Below, piece by piece: positions 1 to 14,400 of a stretch of DNA of 64,000 bases. Positions within the stretch are counted from its first letter, which is position 1, and each line of letters opens with the position of its first letter. Position numbers and translations under genes: made by a program. This stretch comes from Mactromeris polynyma. Its lineage: Eukaryota; Mollusca; Bivalvia; Venerida; Mactridae. The DNA is taken from NCBI GenBank assembly GCA_032209605.1, contig JASFXZ010000071.1, positions 372,001 through 436,000 of the forward strand, written 5' to 3'. Below the pieces are notes generated by a model. It was not told the DNA's origin. It did not search any database and worked only from the letters and a program-made list of their open reading frames with translations.

Positions 1-540
1 CAAACATTCAACACAAAACAAAACAAAGAATGGTGAATAATGAAAATGTAAGTTATGTAGAGTTTTTTCACTAAAAAGCAAAATGGACGGCATACAGAAT
101 AAAAAAATAAAAATAAACATTACAACCAAAAAAATAAAACAAAATACTTAAGAGATATGACTTGATGTGTTGGTTGATTTGTCGATTATACATGTATATT
201 TGTGATACACAATAAAAATAGAATTTAAAATGCATATGCTTCTGGTTTTTAAGCTGTGTGTAATGACAAATACAAATGTTTACATGATTGGTAAGATGAA
301 CATGTGTCCTCGCTTAACGCAATTAATATCACAGAGTATAGAGATAATATGTAAATATAAATTAAAATGCATTGATATCATAATTTTTTCAAATCAATAT
401 AGATGACAGTCAAAATCGGTCATATAAGTGGACAAGAAAACAAATTATCACACTAAATTAAAGGATTATTTTAGATGGGTGTGAAAAAAGCACAAAGTAA
501 CTTGCTTCATCTTTCATTTACTTTTAAAGAACAGCTAACA

Positions 541-696
541 AGGGCGGCCTTGATATGAATGGCCCTACTTTATATTAACTGGGAACTTAATATGAAGGGT
601 GGGACTTCATATGAAGGGTTGGGCTTAATATCGAGGGCGGGACTTAATATGAAGTTGGAATTGATATGAAGGCGGGACTTAATATGAAGGGTTGGT
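541..696. repeat. Short tandem array, unit about 20 bp (ACTTAATATGAAGGGYGGG type)
   Basis: Degenerate copies of GACTTAATATGAAGGG, about seven, alternating with TTGATATGAAGGCGG. The same array resumes at 1017-1085 on the far side of the 697-1016 foldback element, so the element has inserted into the array. Confidence 0.8.
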
Positions 697-1016
697 GAGG
701 TAGTTCGATCAGCAACTATAGTGACTATGGTTGGATGATAAAACTCAGTCTAGTTCATCTGTGGTCTAGTTACTCTGGTCACTCTTAGAATTTGGAGGGT
801 TGAAAACACTATAGAGGTGTTCCGAATATCGACTATAGTTCAACCGTACTAAATCGGTGGTTGAACCATAGTTAATGTTCGGAACACCTCTATATAGTAT
901 TCAAACCTCCAAGATCGAAGAGTGACCAGAGTAACTAGACCATAGATGAACTAGACTTAGTTTTATCATCCAACCATAGTCACCATAGTCACTATAGTTG
1001 CTGATCGAACTACCTC
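697..1016. mobile_element. 320-bp foldback MITE-like element
   Basis: The left arm begins GAGGTAGTTCGATCAGCAAC; its reverse complement ends at 1016. The arms pair over about 145 bases each with few differences (one 10-base duplication of GTGACTATG type in the right arm), leaving a short loop near 845-855. No coding capacity. Confidence 0.85.
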
Positions 1017-1085
1017 GGTATTGATATGAAGGCGGGACTTAATATGAAGGGTGGAGCTTGATATGCTGGGCGGGACTTAATATGC
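1017..1085. repeat. Continuation of the ATATGAAGG tandem array
   Basis: Three further copies of the unit seen at 541-696, directly flanking the right end of the foldback element. Confidence 0.75.
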
Positions 1086-1963
1086 TATATGTTAACATAC
1101 CAAAAATTACAGCCAGTATATTTGTCAAAAGAAATATATATACATGCACATATTTCTGCTCAACGGGTTTATCACAGATACATTGTTGATTGATATAATT
1201 ATTAAAATGACTTTGAACACTATACATGTACAAAGCAATCCTACTCCAAAAGTTTACACATACATGTGTGCAAGTTTGAATAAATATAATATGTACAATA
1301 AATATTTTCATAAAATGATCTGATATAAAATCTAACAGAAGCTATAGCAGAGTAAAATTGAAATACAATACGCTATTCAATAAAACTAAACTATTTAACA
1401 TATTTCTTGTATCTAACTTTCATTCATCAGAACATTTCTTCCTACTAAAATATCGATGATTCAATGTAAAACTAATGTTACTCAGTTTTGGTAACACAGA
1501 ATTTACAAAATGTTATATTATTTTACCCTTACACTTAAATAATACAAAGAAAACAGAGAAAGCTTTTAACTCCTCTCTTTTGTATAAATGCTCATACTCC
1601 ATGACTCAATGAGAATGTCTGAATTTGTCTGAGTGGTCAATATATTTACAGAAACCTTGCAACAATTAGTCAAACATAAAATTTAAACAAATATCACAGT
1701 TATTACTAAAACAGTGTCTCAATAAATACACAAAACATCATGCCTATGCCATTATTTGGAACAGACTTGGATATATGCAACAACAAATGACAACATTTTT
1801 AAACACAATAATATTTAACCTAAAATATGATAAAAACAGGTACTTTTATAGGAATTTACATCATACTTGAATGAAATATCAAAATATGGGAAGCATTGAA
1901 TATGTATGAATGCCTAAATGAGCAATAAAATCGCTAATCTCTATACTATGTCATGATTATGTC
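1086..1963. other. Non-coding 3' flank, nothing recognised
   Basis: AT-rich sequence with scattered stops in every frame; no splice-consistent exon and no repeat family that I recognise. The first 540 bases of the window are the same in character. Confidence 0.6.
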
Positions 1964-2482
1964 TTTATTCATATACAAAATTCTTCAAGACGGAGAGATA
2001 CAGGGTTAATTTATTACAGACTTTGAAAATAAAGTCCACCAGACATTTCTTCTATTCCATCCCTATACCACAGATTTAAATCAACACAATCCTGTGCAAG
2101 TAACATGCACAGTCTCAAAGGGAGACAATTCTGTTTGCTACAGGTCAGATACAAACTTGGCCTAAGGGAGATCACTCCTGTCTCCCACTGTTCTTTAAAG
2201 AGAAAGAACCCTATGTTCAAACACATTTAAATTTTCAAGAAGAGCTAAATATGCTGTCCGCTTCAGTACTAAATTGTGTGATCTACCATTTCCAAACTAT
2301 CTTGACTCCCACAGAGGAGAGTTTGCATGTCAACAGAACAAACGTACTATCACAGACCACTTCCAATTATGTCTACAGGACAGACAAACTATCTATAATC
2401 TGCTACGTGACTACTACTATGGTAACAGGACACGTTTATAAACTAGTTCACGTATGATACTGTTGCATCATTAACACGCTGT
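1964..2482 (-). promoter_or_regulatory. DCDC1: Likely DCDC1 3' UTR with poly(A) signals
   Basis: Immediately downstream of the stop codon on the minus strand. AATAAA hexamers lie at 2015-2010 and 1969-1964 (read on the minus strand), giving a 3' UTR of roughly 500 bases. No competing coding exon was seen. Which signal is used cannot be told from sequence. Confidence 0.4.
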
Positions 2483-5400
2483 TTACGATGTTGCCGTCTG
2501 TGGTTTTGCTGTGCCTGGGCGTGGTGGTTTTGATGTATCGCCATTGGTCAATGGTAAGGCCAGAGCTGGTGGTCCAAACGGATCAACCTGTAACATATAT
2601 GTATTTTCAAGTAAGTCTTTCGTAGTCGTGGTAATAAAATAAAGTACCAACTAATTACTTATATCTTCAAAGTAGTACCAATAAGTGTTATTTCTCAGTA
2701 TTTTAAGCAAAATTCATCTTTAATGATTAAGAATTATAGATTAAAATACTAATATGTCCTTACCATTCACTCAGCCCTAGATGCTATTTTTTATATCAAA
2801 AACACTGACCTTCATCCAAGAAACTCTTTGAAGCAAAACTTAGTCCATGTAAACAATTATTTATGATCATAATTATGGTATAATAATGTAGAAAATGGTC
2901 AAAGTGGACAAAAGGTTGTCATCTCATTGAAAAAATTGGTCCTTCTTTAATACAGTGAAACCTCAATAATACGACCACCCTTGGAACCCTTGAAAACTGG
3001 TCTTAATGTTGCGGTGGTCTTAATTTTGAGGTTGAATAAAAAGCAGAACAGTCGAAATGGACTTGAAAATTGTCTCCTTAATTCGAGGTACACTTGTTAT
3101 TGAGATGGTCTTTAAGTGAGTGTTTACTGTACATTTATAGACTTGTAACACAACAAAGCAGCCACTACACAGTAACAATACAATGAACACCATCAATGAT
3201 AAATGTAGTGGTATGTGAATTTCTTTATTATCCTAAACAATGATTGGAAGGCATGTTTTCCTTGACGTTTGTGATGTAATTTTCCATTGCAGTCAAAATG
3301 TTGGCAAAAATTATTTAATTTTCTAAGTAGAATACTAGCAATCAAATCACAAATCGTCCAGTATGTTGTTTTTTTAATTTGTTTTGTTAACTTGTCTCAA
3401 CGGCAGACCAGAATTTGAGTTTCTGCAAACGGATTTGACACAATTTTAGAATTAAAGCGCTCACAGTAGTTTTGCATCAATTAATTAATTAATTTAAATT
3501 ACAATACGAGCATAATGAATTTAATATGAAAGCAAAACAAGTCCATCTATTTGTTTATTTTACGAAGAAAGACTACCGGTAGTCTAACATTCACCCCCCC
3601 CCCCCCCTCCCAGAATGTATTACACACAATAAATGATCTACTAGTCTATCACAATTTTACAATACTGCACATTTTCTGTTTACTAATGTTACATGACAAT
3701 AGGACATGATTTGTGTCAAATGTTACCTCAAACAAATTTCCATTCAGTGAATTCATTATCTAATACAGAGAAACAAAGATATAATCACTAAACATAGTTA
3801 CAGATATATAGCGTTATCAATGTTTTAAACATCCGTAATTGCATTTTGGCGCAAAATCGTTTTTCGGAGATTTGGAAAGTATTTATCATCCAAACTGAAT
3901 AACTGAATCAGATATTTTGGGACAACCTGTATGTAAAAATACAGAAATAACAGAAGTATGCAAACTTTAGAAAAAAATAAATATTTAAAAGGCATTCAAA
4001 GGAGTTAGCACAAGGTATATGAACCAGTCTAAATTGTAATTAGAATTTCAGAAATATATGACTTACATTAACTTTAGGATTTGCTGGAGCCTCAACATGC
4101 ACATCAGTTGATGTTGGACCATACTGTTTATGTGCACGAGACCAATTTGCCTTGATTTCAACGTCGAGACGACTTGTCTGAGTGTGCTTGAATGGTTTTC
4201 CAGTAGAAACGCACAAAACTTGATCTTTAATGATATCTTTGAATTTTGTAATCTGAAAACAGATAAAATGATGACAATGTCAATAGTAACTCTTGACACT
4301 ATTTTATGTAAAATTGTTAGAAAACTAGAAATGTATCCGTAGGACATTGGTGCTCCCCACTTTACTTAATCAAGGGGCATAACTCTGCTCTTACTAAATA
4401 AGTTATATTGCAAAATCAAAGGTGCACAATGTTTGTTATGATTAATATTCATATGAAGTTTCATTACTCAAGGTCCAATACTAATCGAGATATAAGCGAC
4501 AGATGATTCTATCTATTGTTGTTCTAAAAAATAATAATTTTTAAAATTTGCACAAGTTTTAATAAACAAGATGTTTACCTCTTTTCCCTCCATATCAAAG
4601 AATCGCTTCGCAGGTTGCCAAAGATTCAGTCTCATAGAAGCACTGTCAAGAAGTTGCTGGAAGCTGTCGCCCCAGATATTGGTAGCTCTCTCAACAGACT
4701 CACCGTTTGGATAGACTACAATGCGTTTCTGAAATGAAAGATGAACAGGTCGTTTAAAACAATTTTAAACATCATTTAAGCTATCGATCATACAAGATGG
4801 GTAAAAGCAAAACAAGTCTATCTGCTTCATTTACATTCAGATACACTCGACATGGTCTCTTAAATGTTTGTAAGGAAAACCAAATACTGGCTTCAATGAG
4901 TAAACAAGATCAGGATGACATTGAGATTCAAACCTATACCGACCAGGTTGAGAGGCCAGCATAGTATACATGATGCCACTATTTTGCATAATGTTTTCTT
5001 ATAAAATACAATATTTTTTACAACTTCATTATAATCATGGGCATCAATGGCAGTTGAAAGGAGGGACCACCCCTGCCCCCAAATTCTCTTTAAAAATAAC
5101 ATTGAACATTGATGCATCTTTGCGCAGTGGTATCCCAATTTTTTTAATACTTGCTCAAATATTTGGCAACAGACGCCACCTCTACATCCCTGCTATGTTG
5201 CCATTTTGTAAAAAAAAATCCACTCACTGTATTTGGTTGTTTGTAGAGACTTTTGTTCAAATCTAGCTGTAAAGGAACCATTTTCTCTTTCTGGAATTGT
5301 TTGACTTCATCAAGATGCTCCTGTCAAATACACAACATTTCATGTTATACCATGATAGTTTCCTTTGTCAGATAAATATATGTGGCTTATTTTACAAATA

Positions 5401-8400
5401 AAAATAACACAACATTGAAGACATGGCATTATGTATAGAAACAGCAGCCTCTTTTTGTAATGGGGCTTTAAGTCACATAAACAGCAAGGGTCATGTAGCG
5501 ACCTTTTCCATCTATTAAGGAAGATGATGACCACCAGGTGCACCTTCTAACATTCCAGCTACCTTCCCTAGGCCAGCTGGATAACTTCCTCACACACAAA
5601 TGCTACATCCTGGGTGGGATTTGAATCCACAGCAGTGAGAGGCACGTAATTTTAAGTCAGCAACTACACTCACCTGGCCATGGATGCCCCTCCCTAGGCA
5701 GTCATGAAAGATGTACTAAACTGAATACATTTGAGTGCTGTTGTGTTGGGAGTTCTATGCCATTTTTCAACAATATTTCAGTTACATATGGCGGACAGTT
5801 GACCTAACCAGCGTTAACTACATTAACACAGCGTTTACCAACCAGTACCAGTCTGTTCTTCCGCTAGCAGGGGCGTAGCCAGCAATACACACATATGCAC
5901 ATGCGTAAAGTCAGTTGGAAAGATGAAAAAATAATGATGACAAAATATAGTATATAAATTAGGAGGTAAGGGGGGACTTCAAAGGCTTCTGTATGACAAA
6001 AAACAGCTAGACTTTGGGCGTATACGTGAAGAATGGCCCTGGCATATGACAACTTTCCCACAGAGGTGGACAACAAATGACTTTGTATAAGGCCTAATAC
6101 CAACCTGTAATTTATGAACTGTATCATGCTTCTGTTGTTCCTCTGGTGAGGGTTCTTCCCAATGACCTTCAACCACAACTGGTTTGTTACTGTTCTTTGT
6201 TCCCCTGTATTCACCTGGATTCAATTCATCCATTCTTCGTCCTTAAATAAATCAATGAAATAATTTATGTAACAAGAGTGCCATGCTGTCATAAAATTCG
6301 CCCATTAAGGTCAAGTTTCATAATGTGACCAAATCTTGCAGGATGTTGTCCGGCAACCACCATCCGGAGGCGACCCCAATTTAGGAAACATTAAACAGTC
6401 AGAGTCAGAAAGAGTTATATTAAAACATTTCAATGTCAAATAAATGTCATGTCAATGTCTCATCAATGTCATGGAAAATCAAGGTAAGGTCACATAAATG
6501 ACATGTCAAGGTCACATTAATGTTATGTCACCTCATTCTAAAGTCATATCAGTGTTATGTCAATGTCATATCTGTCTTGTCATATCAACATCACATCAAT
6601 GTCACATCAGCCGTATGAATGCTGTGCCAATGTCATATAAATACATACCTTTCATTTGTCTGAGAACATGTTTCTCCATGTCCAGTTCCAGTGATACAGC
6701 TGATCTAAATGCCCTCTTCTTCTTACGATTCTCAATCTTAGACTCCACAACTAGAAATACATCAAAAATCTCATGTAAACACAAGTAAAAACGAACCATG
6801 TGACAGACTGGCATCCACAGAATCACAGACTGCTATTCATGATTTTGTTTGACCAGGTTTTTTACATGGTTGTTCATCATTTTTCAGTTATACAAGGTGG
6901 TCAGTGGACCTAACCAGTTTCCCTGCAATAAATTTTCCATAACCTTGAAACTAATCACTAAATTTTGTAATATATAATTTATCTTAATATTTTACCTTCA
7001 GGGGCAACAAATGGCTTTCCACTTGAGACCCATATTTCTATTGGATATCTCAGAATTGTTTCTTCCGACGGCATACGCACTTGACTCAATAAATATTCCC
7101 TTTGACGAGATGTCTTGTCAGTCTCTTTCTGATCCGTTTCTATAAATAGATTTCATATAAATAGAAATTATGAAAGTTTCCTATTACTGAATTTTCATCA
7201 AGTTTTGATTTGGAAGAGAAAAGAAAATTTTGATACAAAATGAACCAGTCAATAGGTAAATTATTTAGTAAAAAAACAGGCTAAATGGTGATATTCTCAA
7301 TAAAAAGTACAAGTTGCTATGGTAACTAACCAGCTTTATCTGGTCCATCATCCTCATCTTGCTGGTCTTCACCTTCCTTCTCCTGACCTTCACCTTCTCC
7401 ACGTTGCTGATTCTCATCATCATCTTAAAAATAATAGCACAACAATCAGCACTCGATGTAATACACAAAAGAATATTAAGCCCACCATGGGCTTAAAGAT
7501 ATATCTGGCTCATCTGAACCTAAGCTTTTTTAATGGACTTCATCCAGTATTGTTGTTACATAGTCTAAAACTTCATTTATAAAAACATTGCCATGTATAA
7601 CTGTTTAAAACAATCTTGTTTAATCAGACAAAACTAGTAAAAAACACCCGCTTGTTTTTTTTAATTTATGATAATACAAACGTCTTTTTTCGACAAATAC
7701 AGAGAAATACATTATAAATGTATTCTGTGATAATGCATATTTATTGAAGTTATAACTAAATAAAGTGTATTTTTTATGTTTGTTTATGTAAACAAATGAA
7801 CACAAAATGTACACAATATATCTGTAAGTGAATAAAAAGTTGGAAAGAATATTTATGTAACTTCATACAAATCAACTGTCAGTGAATTGTCAAGGTCATA
7901 CTCCTACCTTGTTTGCCTTGATACAATTTCTCGAGATGGTCAGCCATCAATGTTCGGTAGTTCAGTATTGCCCAGTCCACTAAATCTTCTGTTTCCACAA
8001 TCATACTGCCATCTTCTGTGAACATTCGTACTGCAGCTTGATTCAAACCAAGTCTTAATGTACACTGGTTCAATATCTGAGGGCAAAATACATTAAAATT
8101 AAAACATGGAACTATATAAACAATAGAAGTCAATACTAAGTTATCAACAGCCCCCAAGTGACCTTCCTGTGACCTTGGAGGTACATAGCTGTCTCTTGCA
8201 CTTGATAAACCCTCATCATCACTGTAAAGTTTGATCGCAATCCAGGTCATACCAGACAAGGTCAGACCAGACCAGACAAACTCACTAGCAAACAGGCAGG
8301 GTAATTATTATATATCCCTTCAAATCAAATTGAGTTATCAGCGACATTGAACAAAATATTTCGACTAAAGTCAGTCATGCAAGAACATTCAATATGATAA

Positions 8401-11400
8401 CACCAAGAAGACAGAATACAGGGCAACCTCTTAAGAGTAGCCATAGAGCAGCATTATCAAATTTCAAGTAGAGTAACTTTACTACCAATTTAACCTCTCT
8501 AGAGCAACATGCAACCTCTCAACAAGAGTCTGAATGTTGCATTTTCCAAAGGATATTACTCTGGGGAGATTGTACTGTATGCTAATTGTTTTCATAATTG
8601 TGTGAGCAGACTGAGAAATGCATAGCAAGGTGTTGTTGATAACCAGACAATTCATTTATAAAGCAGAAGACAAAATCAACCACTTACGCCCACAACGCTA
8701 GATCCGCAGATGATTTCCCCGGGTCGTAGTCTTCCTTCTCCATTTTTGTACGCCAGAACTTTCACCGTCTGCACAGTCTTTGCTACATTGATTTCCTTTG
8801 TGATCACCCTCGTGCTTGTTTCCTCTGATAACTTTGCCAGTTTATCTTCCCAATCTTGGAGAGTGAGTTCATACTCATGTGTGGAGAGATCGACTTTACC
8901 ATTGAGAACACGGAAACTTCCAATCTGTTGTAAGCCCAACTGCTTAGCTTTAAACACAACAACAAATACAAGATTAAATATCAACACAAACTCCTCACTG
9001 CAATTATCTTCCCTGGCAGAAAATTAAGCATTGCCTTTATGATCATCATGTGATGACCAATATTGGATAACAAATTACCACTACATCAGGGGTTCTACTA
9101 GGGGCTGAATCTCAAGAGTCATTTTGATAATTGTTTACCAGATTTTACCATTTTATAGTAAAAGTAAAGAAAAATTGACCCCTCAATAACTCAAAATCAG
9201 TCTACAAATTATTTACTGAAGTAACCATTTTTGGTCATAAGAATTTATAAAAAGAATTTAGGGTCAATATGGAACTGCAAGTGTCTTGCAAGGTATCTGA
9301 TCCATATATACTTTCTATTTTATCTCAACTACCACATCATTTACTTGTAAGCAGAAGACACGACTATACATAGGTAATATGATTGATTTACTTACCACGG
9401 CCCATTGCACAAGAGAACTGTATGTTGTCAGGTAATCGTGTAATTTTGTAACGTCCCCTCATTGCGCGTGCACACGACATGCACACTTTGATACGTCTCA
9501 TTGTGGCTCTGTCCGATGCCATCTGAAGCGGAACTTCTGCACAGTAACCCTGTAAATTGATTTGATTTCTTATGATTTTATTTTCCTAAATATTGACAAA
9601 AATGGCAATATAATTGAATGTTTAACACAAAGATAACAATACAAAGCACTAACAATGAGATTCAAAATCGATCTTAAATGAATTAGTTATACGTTAAACA
9701 AACCAAAAACTTACTGGTTGATCAATTTTGGATGTGGAGGCGATGGCGTGTGTACAAACGTCTGCTTTATTGGCAGCCGTAATTTCCTTGTCAGGCAGTT
9801 CAGCATCAAATGCATGAACAAAACCAGTCTCTGCATCGTAACGCCATCTTTGGTGGGCTTTACCAAATTCATTGTGTCTACGAGATTGTAGCATGACCTT
9901 GCACCCAACAAAGGTCAAAGGTCGTCCATCTTCATCTTCAGCAAATGGTTCGTTACTTGGCATAGACACAGTGAGTACTGTCTGCTGGCTGTTGCGTGGC
10001 CTTATCTCACTGAATTCAAACAAATGTATTTTCATTAAGTTTGGTAGATAGAAAATATTAAAAATACTTCAATTGTTAAAACTCTGGCCATTACTATGAA
10101 AGTTCACAATTCTCCTAATTACCATATATCCAGAATAACTTCGGAGTGTTCATTTTCACTAATATTCACAAGTGAACTAGTTCACTTCAATTCATAATGC
10201 AAGCATAATCCTCCAAAATGTACAGAAATATACAAATGACCTCTCACCATTTCAAGACCTCGCTAATAATTCAAAAACAGGGTAACTGTCAAAATTAAGG
10301 TCATGATTAATATCAATGATTTACAGTACAACGGCTTCCTTCCTAACGTACCGAGTGAATCACACTTACCCGTTCTCCTTCATACACCATTGTTGGTAAA
10401 TATCATCAGGTCGTCTCTTTACAAGATGAACTTCCACTATACGACCCTCAGGTTCCGACACGCCAAGGACTAGTTGACGATTGCTGTTTAAGGCAATGTA
10501 ACCATCTTCAAAGACAAACCGCTGTAAAGTATCTCTTGAAATTTTCACTACAGTCTTAGGTCTGTAAAAAAATTAAGATAACATTAATATTACACATATT
10601 TTCAAACATTTATAAGCAGCCCCTTGTGGGGTTTAAACCTACTACAACAACTCCAGTGCTCCCTGGATGATTTGAGTGTGCATCAAACTTGAACAAGATA
10701 ATATGGCTATATACATTGTGACCAAGTTTGGTGAAGATAAAGCTATATAAGCTAGAGAATAGAGATCCCGGCAATGCGGCCGGCTCTAAATGGGCGGTCC
10801 CATAATACTTCTGCCCTGCGTCCAGTAAAGGTATTCGTAACGTTTTGCTATTTGGTTTGTCCAGGAAATGTGATATGGTGGGCAAGGGATACAAAACAAA
10901 ACGTACACAACTGTAAGCCATAACTGAACGCAGGGCTGGTCACAACAGGCATATTAATACATGTATACAAACATTTTGTGCATTATTGAATAGTAAATCT
11001 CGGGAATAAAACATTCGCAAACCTGTATTGATCTCCATAACACTGAATACAAAGTAAACATAAAACATCCATACAATACTTACTTGTATTTTTCGTACAT
11101 TTCCCTGTCTGTATACTTGTTTGCTTCAGGATCATTGTCAAAACTATTATTGACATTCACTAGTCGTTCCCACGGCCATTTCAAATTGTTTAACCTTTTC
11201 TCTGACCTATCATGCGCCATCTGGTGGCAAGACTTGGGGTCAGTTCCCTCTTCAGCGTTTCTGAAATGAAAAGTACACGGTAATATATAACACTACTTAC
11301 ACTTAAAATATACATTGTCACCTCTCCAGAGTGGCCCTTCATAGAGCAACAACTTTTCTTCAACAGCTTTAGCAATGTTCCCGCAGTAAATTTTACTACT

Positions 11401-14400
11401 AATTTGGCCTTTCTAGAGCAACAATCTCTCTTCAATAACATTATCAAAATTGACTATTAATCTGGCCTCTAAACAGCAGCTAAAATTTGGATCTCCCAAA
11501 ATGGTGTTGAACATAAATATATTATTAAAGAATTTTATACAAAATCAGGTTGGTCTAAATTATAGTTGTAAGAAATACAGTAAGGCTCGTATTTAAAAAA
11601 AATGTTTGTCCTTCCAACCTGTCACAGGTCATGACCTGTTTTAGTCGGGAATCGAACCTGGACCTCCCAGGTGACAGTCCTGTGCTCTACAAACTGATCT
11701 AAACCAGGAGTGTACATAACACAATAAGAAGGTCCATATTTCAGTTACCTTGACAACATCACAGGAAATATCAATCAAAAAATGTACAATGACAAACATA
11801 CTGTGTAGGTAAGTTAGATTCAACAGTTGGTGGTTTCCCAGACGCCAAGCTTTGTCTGTCCAGATCCACATCCTCCTCATCCTTTGACCACTGTTTGTTG
11901 ACAACGACTGGCATACCAGGGGTCATAGTGGGGTCAACTTCCAAAACATACTCTTAAAACATTAGAGAATAATAGTAAGGTGAAGCCTCGATAAAAGACC
12001 ACCGTTGATCCAGAAGTAAATCGTTCTTACATGTAAGGCTAAGCATGATTTAGTATGATAACTTAAATGCCAGAATATAGTTACTATAAACCGATAAAAT
12101 ATTTGTGTTAAATTAGCATTTTTAGCTGCTGGTATCTTTCCATGAAAGTAAATACATTGTAGACGCAAAAACTGGCCTTCAGGATGTGATATTATATTGG
12201 TAGATGTAATTCCAGGAATTACAAAAGCCACATACATTTCTAGGTTTACTAAACAATGCTGTAACCTAAAACTGACAAGGGTAATATTTATCATACATAT
12301 CTGTTAATGAAAAATTCATCGCAGATCAAGAAGCCGTAAGACATGAAATACCACATCACAAGTACGGAAAAGTTAAATTATTCTTATCATTATAAACGCA
12401 AATTTATGATAAAACAAGCACTTACTTTCAGGATTGCGTAAAGAAGCATACTGTCGTAACTTGGCGACGTCTTGCGATATTTGTGATAACAAGAATCTGC
12501 GTTGTTGTTCTGCACGTGTCAGGTTCGGGTCAGTCCAAATCTCACCACATGACACATACGCTAACTGGTCCCGTTTCAATGTTTTCAATGAGAAATGTTC
12601 ATTTCCGTTCTCGTCAAAAAGTCTACGCCCGGCAAATGGAAGGTTGAGTAGAGACGTACAATGATCCAAAAACTGTAATAACAAATGGACATAGAAGTAA
12701 ATAGGTTAACTGACAAAGTTCATACTATCTATATGTTTTCCAATACGTTCGACATCTTACTCGCATATAGATTTTGACGTGAATCAGGATGCAATGAGGG
12801 AAAATAAATTAAAGAACAAAAGCAATGACAAATAGATTTTACTTACAAGACGTTTACAAAATTGACTAAAAAATGAGAAAACATAAAGCATTGATCTGTC
12901 GCAGACACAGTTTTATAGGTATTATTTTCCATACTTATGAAAATGATCACTGATGTTACTGATGTAAGACAATCGTTTGTTTGTGCATAACTCTACCTAC
13001 TCCTGAAAATTGCCCCTACTCTTAACAGTTATTTGGTAATTTTTTTGACCTGCATATTAATAGTTGAGCTTGGATGACAATAACATGTAATAAATACACT
13101 ACCTAGAGTATGTTTTTGTTTGCTTGAACGCACTATGAGGTGGTCAGCCATTGGAAACATGTTTTGCAAAATATTGACCAATAGACATGATATACAAGTT
13201 TTTCAGGTAATTTTTAATAAACTATAGTAGGGTAATGCTAAACAAAGAATTCTTCAAGGATGGTCTAGGACACTGCTTAACAAACTACAGGCTTACCATA
13301 CTAAATTCGAGTTCTCGGATAGTAAGATCACGACAATGCAGATTGACGTCCAACTCAATATTGTCACCAGTATTATCAGGAGCTGGTTCCTCTTGTTGTC
13401 GACGACGATTTTTCTTCTCTGGTCTTGGCGGTTTCTTAGTCAGATCCTTCACAAACTGAATAAATGTAACAACATCATAATAAATAAGAAGTTGAAGATT
13501 GGACGAAAACTACTGTAACTGTTTCCTCACCAACACCCGAGTTAAATTGGTTTTCTGCAAAATCCTCAAATACTTGGATATTTGCAGAAATCACACATGG
13601 AACATGTTTCTGATTAAGAGTTTCTGCTACAAAACTACAATCCTGGGCTGTTTCACTAAACTTCGCACAAAGTCTTTTAGGTCCACAATGTTTGTACGAA
13701 CAGACTTACGAAAATAATGTGCGTACAAAGTTTAGTGAACGGCCCCCTGCTCTGCTAAAACTTCACAATTCATATTTTAATGACTTTATGAGTATATAAG
13801 TTAGCCTTTTATAAACTAATGTATCAAATCTGAGCTATATGTAAAATGCTTCTTCATCAAATATGGCAATATCTCGTAAACTCTACACAGTAGAACAGCT
13901 GTTCTTTTTGTATGTGACAAGGGCTCCGTCGGTTGTTATAGTCATGGACAAATTTAATACTTGCACCTTATTTCTACTCATGTTACAGTTATTCAGTTCA
14001 TATTGATTGTGAAACAAGTCATTACAACTTCTATCACTCATTCTAAATGCTGGCTTCCTGGATTCTATCCAGTACTTACACCTTTAGGAACTGTGAAGAT
14101 CTCAGAAAAATATCACCAATAGCCGCTAGGCCTTGAACTAATTGCCTTTCAGATGAGAAGTCAAGCCCTTTACCCCTAGAACCCTACTCACCAGATCAGG
14201 AGCTGGCCCTTTACCCCTAGAACCCTACTCACCAGATCAGGAGCTGGCCCTTTACCCCTAGAACCCTACTCACCAGATCAGGAGCTGGCCCTTTACCCCT
14301 AGAACCCTACTCACCAGATCAGGAGCTGGCCCTTTACCCCTAAACCCCTATGCCTCACCAAACGTCTACTATATACTTATTATAAGGCACTAATTATATT

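Noticed and set aside
541..696. CRISPR-like array
   Set aside because: Units are contiguous and degenerate with no unique spacers, and the genome is eukaryotic.
5864..6214. 116-codon minus-strand ORF as a separate gene
   Set aside because: It overlaps DCDC1 exon 6241-6105 in another frame and runs into intron and repeat sequence.
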